Assembly (NCBI RefSeq): GCF_015841355.1
Contig: NZ_CP064908.1
Span: 1,550,001 to 1,614,000 of the forward strand
From: Synechococcus sp. CBW1107
GTDB taxonomy: Bacteria; Cyanobacteriota; Cyanobacteriia; PCC-6307; Cyanobiaceae
Direction: 5' to 3'
DNA length: 64,000 nucleotides
Shown: positions 18,532 through 27,218 of the stretch, piece after piece
How positions within the stretch are numbered: position 1 is the first letter of the stretch
Layout: the number at the start of each line of letters is the position of its first letter
Made by a program: the position numbers and the translations under genes
The notes under the pieces: generated by a model
Database searches by the model: none
Told to the model about the DNA's origin: nothing
Seen by the model: only the letters and a program-made list of their open reading frames with translations

Positions 18532-19016
18532 AGCTGATCGAGCTTTTTTGAGAGCATCAGCAGTGTTGCCGCCTCCGAGAGAGCCTTCTCCTTCTTCTCC
18601 AATTCGCGTTGTAAGCGGCGATTCTGGCGAATCAGCTCCTGATTCTTACGCTGAAGTTCTCGCTGATCAGCCATGCTCGGAGCGCTGGGGCCATTGGCAT
18701 CCTCGGCGGCCTGCCGCCAGCGGGCAAGCTGTTTGGGGTAGAGGCCCCGCTCACGGCAGAAGGCCCCGAGATCAGGGCCACTCAGGCCGGCCGCCTGGAT
18801 CACAGCGGCCAGCTTGTCGAGAGCGCTCCACTGCTCTGGCGGCTTGGTGGTGGCTGGCACGAGCTGACCCTGCTTCTGCCACTGGCTGCGCCAGTTGTAG
18901 AGGGTCTGGGTCGTGATCCCGGTAGAGCGGGCGATCTCGGCCACGCTCTCCCGGTTTGGCGGGCTCATGCGCTGGCGGACTTGGTCCCGCACAGCGGTGT
19001 CATAGGTCGGTTTCAT
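18507..19016 (-). CDS. IS3-family transposase OrfA (DNA-binding part)
   Basis: A 169-residue protein beginning MKPTYDTAVRDQVRQRM. Its helix-turn-helix ESVAEIARSTGITTQTLYNW binds the terminal inverted repeats, and the C-terminal stretch from about 125 (QRKNQELIRQNRRLQRELE) is a leucine-zipper-like coiled coil used for oligomerisation in this family. Near its 3' end lies an A6G slippery heptamer that would direct some ribosomes into orfB. The same gene can be recognised in decayed form at about 23840-26010. Confidence 0.9.
   Translation of the reverse strand: MKPTYDTAVRDQVRQRMSPPNRESVAEIARSTGITTQTLYNWRSQWQKQGQLVPATTKPPEQWSALDKLAAVIQAAGLSGPDLGAFCRERGLYPKQLARWRQAAEDANGPSAPSMADQRELQRKNQELIRQNRRLQRELEKKEKALSEAATLLMLSKKLDQLWPRDEEQ
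18543..18549 (-). other. Programmed -1 ribosomal frameshift site (A AAA AAG)
   Basis: On the minus strand the orfA codons TCA AAA AAG form the heptamer A AAA AAG. Slipping back one base there continues as AAA GCT CGA TCA GCT GTG GCC, which is exactly the orfB frame, with no stop between. This is the standard IS3 mechanism for making the OrfAB transposase. Confidence 0.8.
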
Positions 19017-19146
19017 GGTCGTCGGTTTGGCCCCCTGGTGGATGGGTCAGACCGAGCGGACAACTTTCCTGACGCAGGGGGTATCGTGCTTGACAAGAGT
19101 ACTGTACCCTGTTCTCCAGAGTTTGAAGCGGGAGGACATCTTGTCG

Positions 19147-19560
19147 GTTGTCCGCTTGGGCTGCTGAACTGAGCAGGAATGATGGACTGGACGTTGAGTT
19201 GGGGTGGAGTGGTTCTGTGCCACCAGTGCTGTCATTATCTCAAGACAGTTTTTCGACTGAGGTCGGAGCTGTCAGCTTCCGTTGGTGGCTGAGCCCAGTG
19301 GCGAGCATGAAGGTGAGTCATCGGTGAGTCATGGGGTTCTGGATTGCTGATGCTGCTGCGGGTTTCTGCAGCAGGACAAGGTGGATGCCCACAACCCGTT
19401 GTGGTGTCAGCGTGGCAGCGGAGATACGTTCACCACGCTTCTGCATGGGAATTGCACGCTCATGCTGTTGCTCAGGGGACTTGAGAGGACTGCGTCTGCA
19501 CTTGTGGAATGTACCTGTTGGAATCTGAGCCAACCTTTCGAATCTAGGGAAGTCGACCCA
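19147..19560 (-). mobile_element. Decayed IS3 remnant (left end plus orfB tail)
   Basis: Starting at 19147 the sequence GTTGTCCGCTTGGGCTGCTG repeats the left end of the intact IS3 element (GTTGTCCGCTCGGGGTGCTG at 17248), and GATGGACTG and GAGTTG follow at matching distances. Further on, GGTTTCTGC and TGATGCCCACAACC-like words correspond to the orfB 3' end (17467-17501 in the intact copy), with many indels. No reading frame survives. The right limit is approximate, and I cannot follow the match past about 19560. Confidence 0.5.
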
Positions 19561-19803
19561 TCGACCTGCTCAGGTGTAACAACTGCAAAGACCAATCGCT
19601 GTGATCCCCTATGATGCACCGATCGGGAGCTTAGGGCGTTGCCAGGGCATGGAGCAAGCTCACATACCTGACCAGAATCTCTTCAATATGGGTGATGTCA
19701 CTCTGTCCAGCCAGTCCTGTGATCACAGCTCAGAAGCAAAGGCTATGGCTTCTCTCTCATCACCTGGCGCCCGCGGTGAACTCTGCCAGGTGAGGGATTG
19801 TCC

Positions 19804-20769
19804 ATGACCTGTTCTATTGCTTTCTATGCTGTCGCCAACGACGCCTATGTACCGACTGCGGTGATGGCTCTGCGGTCGTTTCAGCGATGGCACCCTGAAT
19901 TCGCATACTTTCTTCTCGGCACGATCAACACCTTCAGTCCCCAATCCCACGAGCTGATCAGGCGCTACGGGATTGAACTCATCGATGTGGATGAGGCAGG
20001 CCGCTTCATCACCCAGGGTACGAATAAGGATCGCTATCCTGTTGAGGTGTTCTATCCACTGAAAGCACCGGAGTTGCTGGCGGAGCGCGGCTATGACTAC
20101 AGTATTGAGGTTGATGGAGATGTGTTTGGGCCGGAGCCATTTGATATCCCCCGCTTGAAATCCCTCTTTAAACGCACTAGGGGATATGCAGCAAGACCGG
20201 TGGGTTCGTTGGCGCGCACGCTCATGCACAAGCGTCAGGAACTCAACGAGGAGTTCGACTTCAGCCCCAAAACTGTCTCAGCCACCTTGGGCTTGACCCG
20301 AAGAAAAATTTGGAGGAGGTACGAAGCACAGGCTGGGATCATCTACTGGAACAACACCGCGATGGCGAAGATTGGCCTCTTTGAGAAGTGTGTCGAGATC
20401 TTCCGCAAATGTCATGGGTGTTTTGAAGCCGACCAGGACTTGCTGGCCTTTGCAACGGCTATTCACGACATCCCTGTTCGGAAAATAGGTCATCCCTATA
20501 ACTTTGGCTTCTTTGAGGACTCTCCCTGGGTGGATCACCGCATGGAGCGCCGCTTTGGCAGGGGGGAGTTTGCTGGCGTGTATGCGTTGCATTTTGTCTT
20601 TGCCAAGCCGTGGGCTGAACTCGAGCAACCCACTCCCGTCAAGATTCATTTTGTCAATGCATGGCGAGATTTTGTATGCCAAGAACTTGGGGCTGATGCT
20701 GGTCGGTATTTCCGCGAGGTGCAGCCCATCGGTGTTATCGAAGAAACCCTAAGCCAGGTGACAGGATGA
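19804..20769 (+). CDS. Nucleotide-sugar transferase, GT8-like
   Basis: A 321-residue protein beginning with a GT-A type strand MTCSIAFYAVANDAYVP and PTAVMALRSFQRWHP, the pattern of GT8 and related transferases in which YVP and the following helix bind the nucleotide. The metal-binding DxD is DGD at 104-106 in YSIEVDGDVFGPEPFD. The later segments EAQAGIIYWNNTAMAK and FEADQDLLAFA fit the acceptor side of that fold. ATG 19804 is preferred to TTG 19798, with GGTGAGGG upstream. The stop overlaps the next start in an ATGA arrangement, so it forms a pair with the GT2 gene. Confidence 0.7.
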   Translation: MTCSIAFYAVANDAYVPTAVMALRSFQRWHPEFAYFLLGTINTFSPQSHELIRRYGIELIDVDEAGRFITQGTNKDRYPVEVFYPLKAPELLAERGYDYSIEVDGDVFGPEPFDIPRLKSLFKRTRGYAARPVGSLARTLMHKRQELNEEFDFSPKTVSATLGLTRRKIWRRYEAQAGIIYWNNTAMAKIGLFEKCVEIFRKCHGCFEADQDLLAFATAIHDIPVRKIGHPYNFGFFEDSPWVDHRMERRFGRGEFAGVYALHFVFAKPWAELEQPTPVKIHFVNAWRDFVCQELGADAGRYFREVQPIGVIEETLSQVTG

Positions 20770-21770
20770 TAATAAGACTCACAGATCTCCTCAATCCTTT
20801 CAGGTCGTTGCGCCGAGCTGTGTCGGCATGGCGGGAGCGACGACTGACGGCCAGGGTGAAGCAAGCCAAGAAAGCAGCGCGTGCTTTCCCCTATGACGAA
20901 CATCCCAGGCTATCTCTCATCGTGCAGTCGTTCAATCATGTGAGGAACATAGATCAGATCATGCGTGGTCTTCGGCAGGCAGAAGTCGACGAGATCATTA
21001 TCTGCGAAGATGGTTCAATTGATGGATCACGTGAGCGTTGGGCCAAGCATCTCAAGCGACGCAACGACTTTGTGCTCCTCTCCAATGACCTTCATGAAAT
21101 CCGTGCCTCTGACAGAGCGATTTCTCTGAGTCGCGGAGAGTTTATTTGCATGATTCAAGATGATGACTTATTGCCTCCAGATGGCCGCTGGATCCAGCGA
21201 GCACTTGCTCTTTTTGACGCCTATCCCTCTCTCGGTTGCTTGGGGGGGTTCATGGGTTTCAGGCAATATACCTGGATGCATGAGTGCTTCCAGAACTTTG
21301 AAGATGGTCATGAGTCAAGCCCTGTTTGCGACAATCCGATCCCCACCATTGATCCTCGCACTGGATTTCCTTTCATGTTCATTGAAAGTGTGAACATCGG
21401 GCCGTTCTTTATGCGAAGGAGTGCCTTTGAAGCAGTCGGAGGTTGGGATTTTTCATATTCGGATGCAGGTAATCCTGGGATGGGTTATGATCACGAATTG
21501 GGTTTTCGGATGTGGTCCAGCGGATTTATGACTGGACTTTATTATGCTCCTCAGTACGACAGCACGTTCAACGAACTTGCCCGCAAGGGGGGCACTTATC
21601 TCTGGGGGAGAGAAGACCGTGAGAGAGCCGCAGAGACTTTCCCTGAAAGGCTCCGACAGCGGTATCAGGATGTCTATGCACAGATCCGCCAGCGGGTGGA
21701 TGAGTCCAACGCGTTGCTGATACCCAGTTCGGCCTCATACTTGGAGTGGCCCTCAAGATATAGAGCATGA
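20766..21770 (+). CDS. GT2-family glycosyltransferase
   Basis: A 334-residue inverting glycosyltransferase of the GT-A fold. After a basic, probably membrane-associated N-terminus (RSLRRAVSAWRERRLTARVK) comes LSLIVQSFNHVRNIDQIMRGL, then EDGSIDGS at 81-88, the DXD motif QDDD at 131-134, and the acceptor loop FFMRRSAFEAVGGWD followed by GMGYDHELGFRMW. The last segment supplies the ED/HE pair at the catalytic base position. It is translationally linked to the preceding GT8-like gene. Sugar specificity cannot be read from sequence. Confidence 0.85.
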   Translation: MIIRLTDLLNPFRSLRRAVSAWRERRLTARVKQAKKAARAFPYDEHPRLSLIVQSFNHVRNIDQIMRGLRQAEVDEIIICEDGSIDGSRERWAKHLKRRNDFVLLSNDLHEIRASDRAISLSRGEFICMIQDDDLLPPDGRWIQRALALFDAYPSLGCLGGFMGFRQYTWMHECFQNFEDGHESSPVCDNPIPTIDPRTGFPFMFIESVNIGPFFMRRSAFEAVGGWDFSYSDAGNPGMGYDHELGFRMWSSGFMTGLYYAPQYDSTFNELARKGGTYLWGREDRERAAETFPERLRQRYQDVYAQIRQRVDESNALLIPSSASYLEWPSRYRA

Positions 21771-22276
21771 TGAAATAGCGTCAGGGGACATAGTTTTCAG
21801 CCATTCAGTCTGAGTTTTCAGTTGTGGCTTGCCAATGGATCCTTGTTTCGTGCTTCGTTCCTAGGTGCTCTGGCCCTTCGTGAGATGAGATCAGCAAATC
21901 CATACTCTTTCGCGCGCTTTCTTCTGCTTCTGCGCTAACGGGCGATGTGTCAGAACTTCTGGGATACTCCGAAGGTCTTGAAGGATCCCGTTGGTTGACC
22001 TGTTTGTCTCACCGATCATTAAGTCCCAGCTTGAATCAGTTCAATAGTAATAAGCGTTGTCTCAAGATTCAACTTCGCCTGATTCTGAGAAAGTGTCCTA
22101 TAAAAATCCATTATGTATTGATACCTCGCATGACGCCTCCTTGTCCAGGTAAAGAATTGGTCCGCTTGGATAACGTCTTTACGATAATTTCCGCTTTTGT
22201 CAGTGTTTCGATCTGTATCCGAAGGCTTTTGCCTGAGTAAACTATAGATATTCTTGGTTGCTCAGAGCCAGATTAC
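21771..22276. other. Intergenic region without a recognisable gene
   Basis: About 500 bases of moderate GC with no convincing reading frame. A 9-base inverted repeat, CCTGAGTAA / TTACTCAGG, lies at about 22231-22280 with its right arm covering the stop of the propeller gene; it could be a weak transcription end for that minus-strand gene. Nothing else stands out. Confidence 0.4.
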
Positions 22277-23734
22277 TCAGGAATCACTTTCTAAGATCAT
22301 GGGCGTTGATGTGCTGTTGGTCGAGGTGTCGACGACGTCCCATGTGCGGATGTGATATGCATTCAACAGAACACCTTCTTCCACGAACACACGAAACTCC
22401 AAGAGATCGCCAAGGTGAGTAGTGGCCTCAAATTCTATACGGACTTCGCCCATTGTCATGTTGGTAGACACCAAGTCAACGATCCCAAGTGTCTCGAAAC
22501 CAATTTGATTGCCACTGCTATCCAGTTTGCACGCAGTAACTTCAAAATTTCCGACAATCATTTCATCTGGATGAGTCGACTTTGTTAAATAGCTGAGCTC
22601 TGCACAAAAACGACCTTCAGTTTTGACTGGCAGGTAGGGCCCATGAACCAAGTGTCCACGTTCCCCTACGGAAACACGGCCACCAAATTCATGGATGCTC
22701 GCTATCCCACAAGGCATCTCGATGCAAAAGAACATATGACGACAGAGGTTTGGGACTCCCCCTTTTTCGCAAATTGCGCGCTCTTCAAAAAATTCTGATA
22801 ATCGTAATCCAGACTTGGCTTCATCGCCTCTAAAAACTACCAATAAGTGTAGTAGTGCCTGATTGTGTGCCCAATCTCGCTCCGTACAGCACAGCCCAAA
22901 GTAAAGGTCACCGTTGTGATAAAAAATACTCGTAGGATCAATTATATTAAAGCCGCATCTGTAAAAGTCATAAAAAAATCCAGTCATGACGATTGTGAGG
23001 TCGCTGCCATCGCGTGCCGACCAGAAAAATGGATGATGCCTATATCTTTGGGATGTTGCTCTCCCAAGGCCATAGATCCAGCCATTGCTCTCTAATGCAT
23101 TGCCACCACCCCTGAACATTGGGAAGCTTTGAAAGGAGTCCGCGCCTGTATTTGAGTGAAACTGAGGGAGCTTGAAGTTTATATCTGCTTCACGGACCAA
23201 CTCAGCAATCCCGTCTTGGACGTTAAGCTTGTAGACTCGGAATGGCGTTAGTCGATGTACAAAAAACAATTCGCCGTTGGATAGATATGGCTGCCAATTC
23301 TTTCCGTATACAAAATCAGGATCTTTGACGCGTATCGCCACTCTTCGCTTTTCGCGAATATCATAGAGTGAGGCTCCGAGTGGGTCCTTTTCGCTTAAAT
23401 TGACTGTTATGATAATGGCATATGCATTTTTTCCATCTGAGACAACTCTGGGGTCCCCGCCCGGGCCAAGGTCCACGATGTCGTCAATTTCGTATCCATT
23501 CCCATTCTTGCGATAGCGCTTCAGGAAAACCCGGTCATCATGGAAATCAGGCTTTCCTAAATTGTAGTATGGCTGTACTGGGAATCTCCCATTTACGGAA
23601 TACAAGATGTCTTCAAGCATGAAGTATGCATAAAAGAAATCGACGTGATCTCCAAGTTTGATCGCCTCTTCTTCCAGTATCAGTATTTCAGCCTTGGTTG
23701 GATCGAATATTTTGTAAAAATCTGAAACTTCCAT
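22277..23734 (-). CDS. Uncharacterised protein, inferred beta-propeller (family member B)
   Basis: A 485-residue paralogue of the protein at 14592-15986. Corresponding blocks are GPGGDPRVVSDG (90-101), GKNWQPYL (144-151), FFVHRLTPFRVYKL (157-170), FRGGGNALE, GLGRATSQRYRHHPFFW, GFNIIDPTSIF, LYFGLCCTERDWAHNQ, and in the C-terminal part CIEMPCGIASIHEFGGRVS and GHLVHGPYLPVK. It differs mainly in longer loops and about 20 extra C-terminal residues (Ser/Thr-rich). No signal peptide or membrane helix. It stands alone on the minus strand between two mobile-DNA zones, with its own upstream region of only about 70 bases before an IS3 relic. Function is unknown; the fold assignment is inference. Confidence 0.65.
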   Translation of the reverse strand: MEVSDFYKIFDPTKAEILILEEEAIKLGDHVDFFYAYFMLEDILYSVNGRFPVQPYYNLGKPDFHDDRVFLKRYRKNGNGYEIDDIVDLGPGGDPRVVSDGKNAYAIIITVNLSEKDPLGASLYDIREKRRVAIRVKDPDFVYGKNWQPYLSNGELFFVHRLTPFRVYKLNVQDGIAELVREADINFKLPQFHSNTGADSFQSFPMFRGGGNALESNGWIYGLGRATSQRYRHHPFFWSARDGSDLTIVMTGFFYDFYRCGFNIIDPTSIFYHNGDLYFGLCCTERDWAHNQALLHLLVVFRGDEAKSGLRLSEFFEERAICEKGGVPNLCRHMFFCIEMPCGIASIHEFGGRVSVGERGHLVHGPYLPVKTEGRFCAELSYLTKSTHPDEMIVGNFEVTACKLDSSGNQIGFETLGIVDLVSTNMTMGEVRIEFEATTHLGDLLEFRVFVEEGVLLNAYHIRTWDVVDTSTNSTSTPMILESDS

Positions 23735-23802
23735 CGGACGCGCTCCGTTGATCGAATTGTTTGATTTCCAACCGCTTGGCGGTATGGATCTTGACTGATC
23801 TT

Positions 23803-24185
23803 ATCCCCCCCTGCGTCAGAAAAGCAGTCCATTCGGTCTCTCCTCTTCACAAGGAGCCAAGACGACGCCCAGGCATCTGACAGGGACGTCGGAGCGTGCC
23901 GCCAGTTCCCCGGAGCATGAGAGACGCCATCCTCCCACGCAGGAGCCCAACCCAGATCGACGACAGCTGGTGTGCAGCCAGCGGCAGAGGCAGCTCAAGC
24001 TGTTGCCTGCCAGAGCTCTGCTCTCGACCCATTCGGCCGCAGCCGACACTCTGACCGTCGTGATCCAGGCTTCCGGCCTTGACGGCTTGACAGGCTTGAG
24101 CCGGGATCCTTGTGCGAGTGATTGTGCCTTCTACTCCAAGCGCTAGACTGTCGGTGGAAGAGCGCTGAGGAAGCCCAGTCTCCCA
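23803..24185 (+). mobile_element. Decayed IS3 remnant, 5' part (orfA), cut by IS256 copy 1
   Basis: The start ATCCCCCCCTGCGTCAG then GTCC and TCGGTCT repeats the right end of the intact IS3 (read in reverse at about 19050-19085). Downstream, CTGGTGTGCAGCCAGCGGCAGA matches the orfA codons for NWRSQWQKQ, GCTCTCGAC and GTGATCCAGGC match the next part, and GCCTTCTACTCCAAG follows in the same order. Reading frames are destroyed. Orientation is opposite to the intact element. It ends where the IS256 copy begins and resumes on its far side. Confidence 0.65.
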
Positions 24186-24220
24186 AGCGGCGTCCCAGCA
24201 AGTGGTGTAACTCAGGAGGA

Positions 24221-24245
24221 TCAGCCCCGGCGTAGCCGGGGCTGA
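24221..24245. repeat. 11-bp stem hairpin inside the IS256 left end (copy 1)
   Basis: Perfect 11-base arms around GTA, 36 bases into the element and before the transposase. Such hairpins in IS elements can block read-through transcription or hide the ribosome site; here that is inference. The same structure is at 36196-36220 in copy 2. Confidence 0.6.
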
Positions 24246-24335
24246 CGGCTCACCTCCCTCAGATTTCAGCTGTGGCAATGGGTGGGCCGGTCTGTGACCC
24301 TGTTCGGAGAACTACCACCAAACCGAACACAGACC

Positions 24336-25592
24336 ATGACCCTCACCCATAGTGGCGCCTCCGAGCTGAGCCAGCTCATGGAGGGCACCACCGCTGGCGC
24401 CCTGATCCCAGAGATCGTGCGCCGGGGTTTCCAGGACCTGCTGGAAGCCGAGGTTTCTGCCCTCACGGGCGCTCAACTCCATGAGCGCTGCCCCGATCAG
24501 CGCTCCACCCATCGCAACGGCTACCGGGAGCGGCTGCTCACCACCCAGGTGGGCGACCTCAGCCTGGCCATTCCCAGGTTGCGGCAGGGCAGCTTCTTTC
24601 CCAGCTGGCTGGAGCCACGCCGCCGGGTGGACAAGGCGCTCTACGCCGTGGTGATGGAGGCCTACACCGGCGGGATCTCCACCCGCAAGGTCGACGCCCT
24701 GGTGGAGGCGCTGGGCGGGGCCAGCGGCATCTCCAAATCGGAGGTGAGCCGCATCTGCCAGGGGCTCGATGAGCAGGTGAAAGCCTTTCTGGGCCGGCCG
24801 CTTGACCATGCCCGCTTTCCCTACGTCTACCTCGACGCCACCTACCTCCACGGCCGCCTGGGCCGAAATATGCAGGTGGTGTCGCGGGCGGTGGTGGTGG
24901 CGATCGGCATCAATGCCCTCGGCTACCGCGAAGTTCTCGGCATTGCCGTGGGCGACAGCGAGGCGGAGGGCTTCTGGCGTCAGTTCCTGGGCTCACTCAA
25001 GGAGCGTGGCCTCGACGGCACCCGCCTGGTGATCTCGGATGCCCACCTGGGCCTGACGGCAGCGATCAAGCGGATGTTCCAGGGCAGTAGCTGGCAGAGG
25101 TGCCGGGTGCACTTCCTGCGCAACCTGCTGAGCCATGTGCCCAAGGCCGGCCAGGACATGGTGGCCGCTGCCATGAAAGCGGTGTTCGTGATCCAGGCTC
25201 CAGATCAGGTGCGCGCCCACTGGCAGCGGGTCACCGAGATGCTGCGCAAGCAGTTCCCCGGCGCCGTGCCCGTGATGGAAGCCGCCCGGGACGACGTGCT
25301 GGCCTTCCTGCACTTCCCCCAGGAGCACTGGCGCAAGGTCTGGAGCACCAACCCGCTCGAGCGCCTCAACAAGGAGATCAAACGCCGCACCAACGTGGTC
25401 GGCATCTTCCCCAATGATCCAGCGATCGTGCGCCTGGTGGGCAGCCAGCTGCTGGAGCAGCAGGAGGAATGGCAGCTGGAGCGTCGCCGCTTCTTCTCTG
25501 AGGCCACCATGGCCAAGATCCCAGAGCCAGAAGAGCCCTTGGAGCTCACCGATGCAGATCCGAACGCCCAGCCGGCTGCAACCATCAGCTGA
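24336..25592 (+). CDS. IS256-family (Mutator-type) transposase, copy 1
   Basis: A 418-residue DDE transposase. The catalytic residues are in YVYLDATYLHGR (first Asp), LVISDAHLGLTAAI (second Asp), and NPLERLNKEIKRRTNVVGIFP (Glu), with the Mutator signature GISTRKVDALVEALG and WQRCRVHFLRNLLS between them. ATG 24336 is chosen; an in-frame GTG at 24282 would add 18 residues with no family support. The gene is intact and identical to the second copy, which suggests recent activity. Confidence 0.95.
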   Translation: MTLTHSGASELSQLMEGTTAGALIPEIVRRGFQDLLEAEVSALTGAQLHERCPDQRSTHRNGYRERLLTTQVGDLSLAIPRLRQGSFFPSWLEPRRRVDKALYAVVMEAYTGGISTRKVDALVEALGGASGISKSEVSRICQGLDEQVKAFLGRPLDHARFPYVYLDATYLHGRLGRNMQVVSRAVVVAIGINALGYREVLGIAVGDSEAEGFWRQFLGSLKERGLDGTRLVISDAHLGLTAAIKRMFQGSSWQRCRVHFLRNLLSHVPKAGQDMVAAAMKAVFVIQAPDQVRAHWQRVTEMLRKQFPGAVPVMEAARDDVLAFLHFPQEHWRKVWSTNPLERLNKEIKRRTNVVGIFPNDPAIVRLVGSQLLEQQEEWQLERRRFFSEATMAKIPEPEEPLELTDADPNAQPAATIS

Positions 25593-25785
25593 AGCGCACC
25601 AGCTTCTACCTCGATCTACACAGAACACATCGATCGCTGAGTTGCCAATTCAGCGATCAGGGTTCATAATGGATCAATGGAGCTGCGCAATCAGCTTCCA
25701 AGCAGTCATCCCCTGACTGCTCCTGTTCACCCTCCGGAGAGGGTCACAGGACCTCCTGAGTTACACCACTCGGAGGGGCGCTACC

Positions 25786-26195
25786 GTCTCCCAGTGCATC
25801 GAGCAGCGCTCATCAGCGAGAACACCCTTGGGAGAATCGCGGTCTTTTCCTTAAACCTGCCAAGAAGGGCAATGCTCTCATGGTGGCTGCACTGCTGTCG
25901 ATGCTGTCAAGACTGTTCGTTCAGCAGTGGTCCCGTCACATGGATCATCAAGCCGGTAGGTGTGGTGATTCTGAGAGCGCGAACCAGATTTGATCGTTCT
26001 CGGTTGATGAGCGCTCGAGGATTGCGTTTCAGACAGATTGATTCCGGCAGTATTGCATAAGCGGCCTTATGCGACGCTATTCCGCCTTATTCCACTGAGG
26101 ATCAGCCATGCGTGATTCAAATGTCAACGATCCGGCTTTGCCGAGCTTATCTCTGCCCAGATCGTGGTTTTTGTTCTTGAGATGCTGATTGGTCT
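25786..26195 (+). mobile_element. Decayed IS3 remnant, 3' part (end of orfA, start of orfB)
   Basis: The IS3 relic continues after the IS256 copy. ATCAGCGAGAAC matches orfA exactly, GCACTGCTG and GATGCT match the frameshift region, ATTGCGTTTCAGACA matches orfB ATTGCGTTCCAGACA, and TGCCCAGATCGTG matches the orfB codons for PAQIV. Many substitutions and indels leave no frame. Beyond about 26195 I cannot follow the similarity; 26196-26469 shows no gene. Confidence 0.65.
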
Positions 26196-26469
26196 GGCCT
26201 AAGAGCTCATCATCGACGAAGCCATGCTGAAGGAGGAGCTATCGAAATACTGGCCGCAATTCTTATATTGTAGAACATATGGTGAGATTCTCTGCTACTT
26301 TGAATACGGATAGCCCTTCACTTTCGAGTTGTGGGCACGCTGTAGAAGCGCACTTCTGCAGGATATCAGGAATATGATTTCCTTCAATCATGATTCAGGG
26401 CGAGTTGGCCATGTATGTGATCCCTGGCCAGAGGGTGATACTTGGATGACGGCCTGTTGGTGTTGAGAC

Positions 26470-27210
26470 TTATCGGCATACTTCGACAAGCCTGATGTCA
26501 AAAATCTCAAGGTTTGACTGCTTACTTGCGAATATCCTGGTTTCCAGAGAATACCCTATTTTCCCTATGGTAGAAAATGCTACCTCGAATTCGCTCAACT
26601 TCCCGTTCGTTCCATGAAGACGGAACTCTGCCAGCGTTTCTACAGTGCCTTCTAGGCTGATGCTGATATCAAAAACACCCAGCTCCTCTGTCCCATGAGG
26701 ATGTCCACATGAGTAGACCACGATGGCTACATAGTCGCACTCGTGTTTGATTGTTAGGTAGGGACCGTAGGCAAGGCAGCCTTCCGCGTCAGAACTGCCA
26801 ATCCCATCAGTAGTTCGAGATAGTGGATAGTCGCTATGCAGCTGGTCTGGGATTATTGTGATGCTTGCTGGAATATCGCTTCTGGCCTCAATGCATGAAA
26901 GGCCATGCTCCATTAATTCTGCTGCCTGCTCAAGGGTTGAGCTGCTTTGCGTGATAGAGGCAGCAGGAATCTGAATCAATAGATTCCAGAAACGCTGAGC
27001 AAAAAACCATTCTCTCTCAGTTGCACATATACCTAGATAGAGGTTCTCCTTCCAGAGGAAAAGAGATGTTGGGTCTATGATATTGAATCCCTTTTCGCGA
27101 AAACCTGAAACTTTGGTGGGAATGACTACCCTAAGCCTGTTCGATTCAGAAATACCCCAGATGAATGGCCGATGCTCATGTCTGCTTGTGGTTAGATGCC
27201 CTGCACCAAT
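26470..27210 (-). pseudogene. 3' part of a third propeller-family gene, cut off by IS66
   Basis: The frame carries IGAGHLTTSRHEHRPFIWG, KGFNIIDPTSLFLW, LGICATEREWFFAQRFWNLL and the C-terminal domain of the family, matching the second halves of the genes at 14592 and 22277. It has no start of its own; the in-frame ATG lies in the IS end. Removing the IS66 element and one copy of its 8-base duplication rejoins it in frame to the fragment at 28912-29526 as GSGVIGAGHL, giving 451 residues. Confidence 0.75.
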
Positions 27211-27218
27211 AACGCCTG

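Larger units (their letters stand above)
17233..19080 (-). mobile_element. IS3-family insertion sequence, apparently complete
   Basis: An element of about 1.85 kb with orfA and orfB on the minus strand. The ends share TCAGG(G/A)AAGTTGTCCGC and TCGG as an inverted repeat (left at about 17240-17260, right at about 19052-19075 read in reverse). A six-base GTATCG occurs directly outside each proposed end (17227-17232 and 19081-19086), a candidate target duplication; it is longer than the 3-5 bases usual for IS3, so the exact ends may be off by one or two bases. It sits immediately upstream of the radical SAM gene. Confidence 0.65.
24186..25785 (+). mobile_element. IS256-family insertion sequence, copy 1
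   Basis: A 1600-base element starting AGCGGCGTCCC and ending GGGGCGCTACC, with AGTGGTGTAACTCAGGAGG as the conserved core of its inverted repeats. It is flanked by the 8-base target duplication GTCTCCCA (24178-24185 and 25786-25793). As far as I can see it is identical to the copy at 36161-37760. It interrupts an older IS3 relic. A hairpin, TCAGCCCCGGC-GTA-complement, lies at 24221-24245 just inside the left end. Confidence 0.93.
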
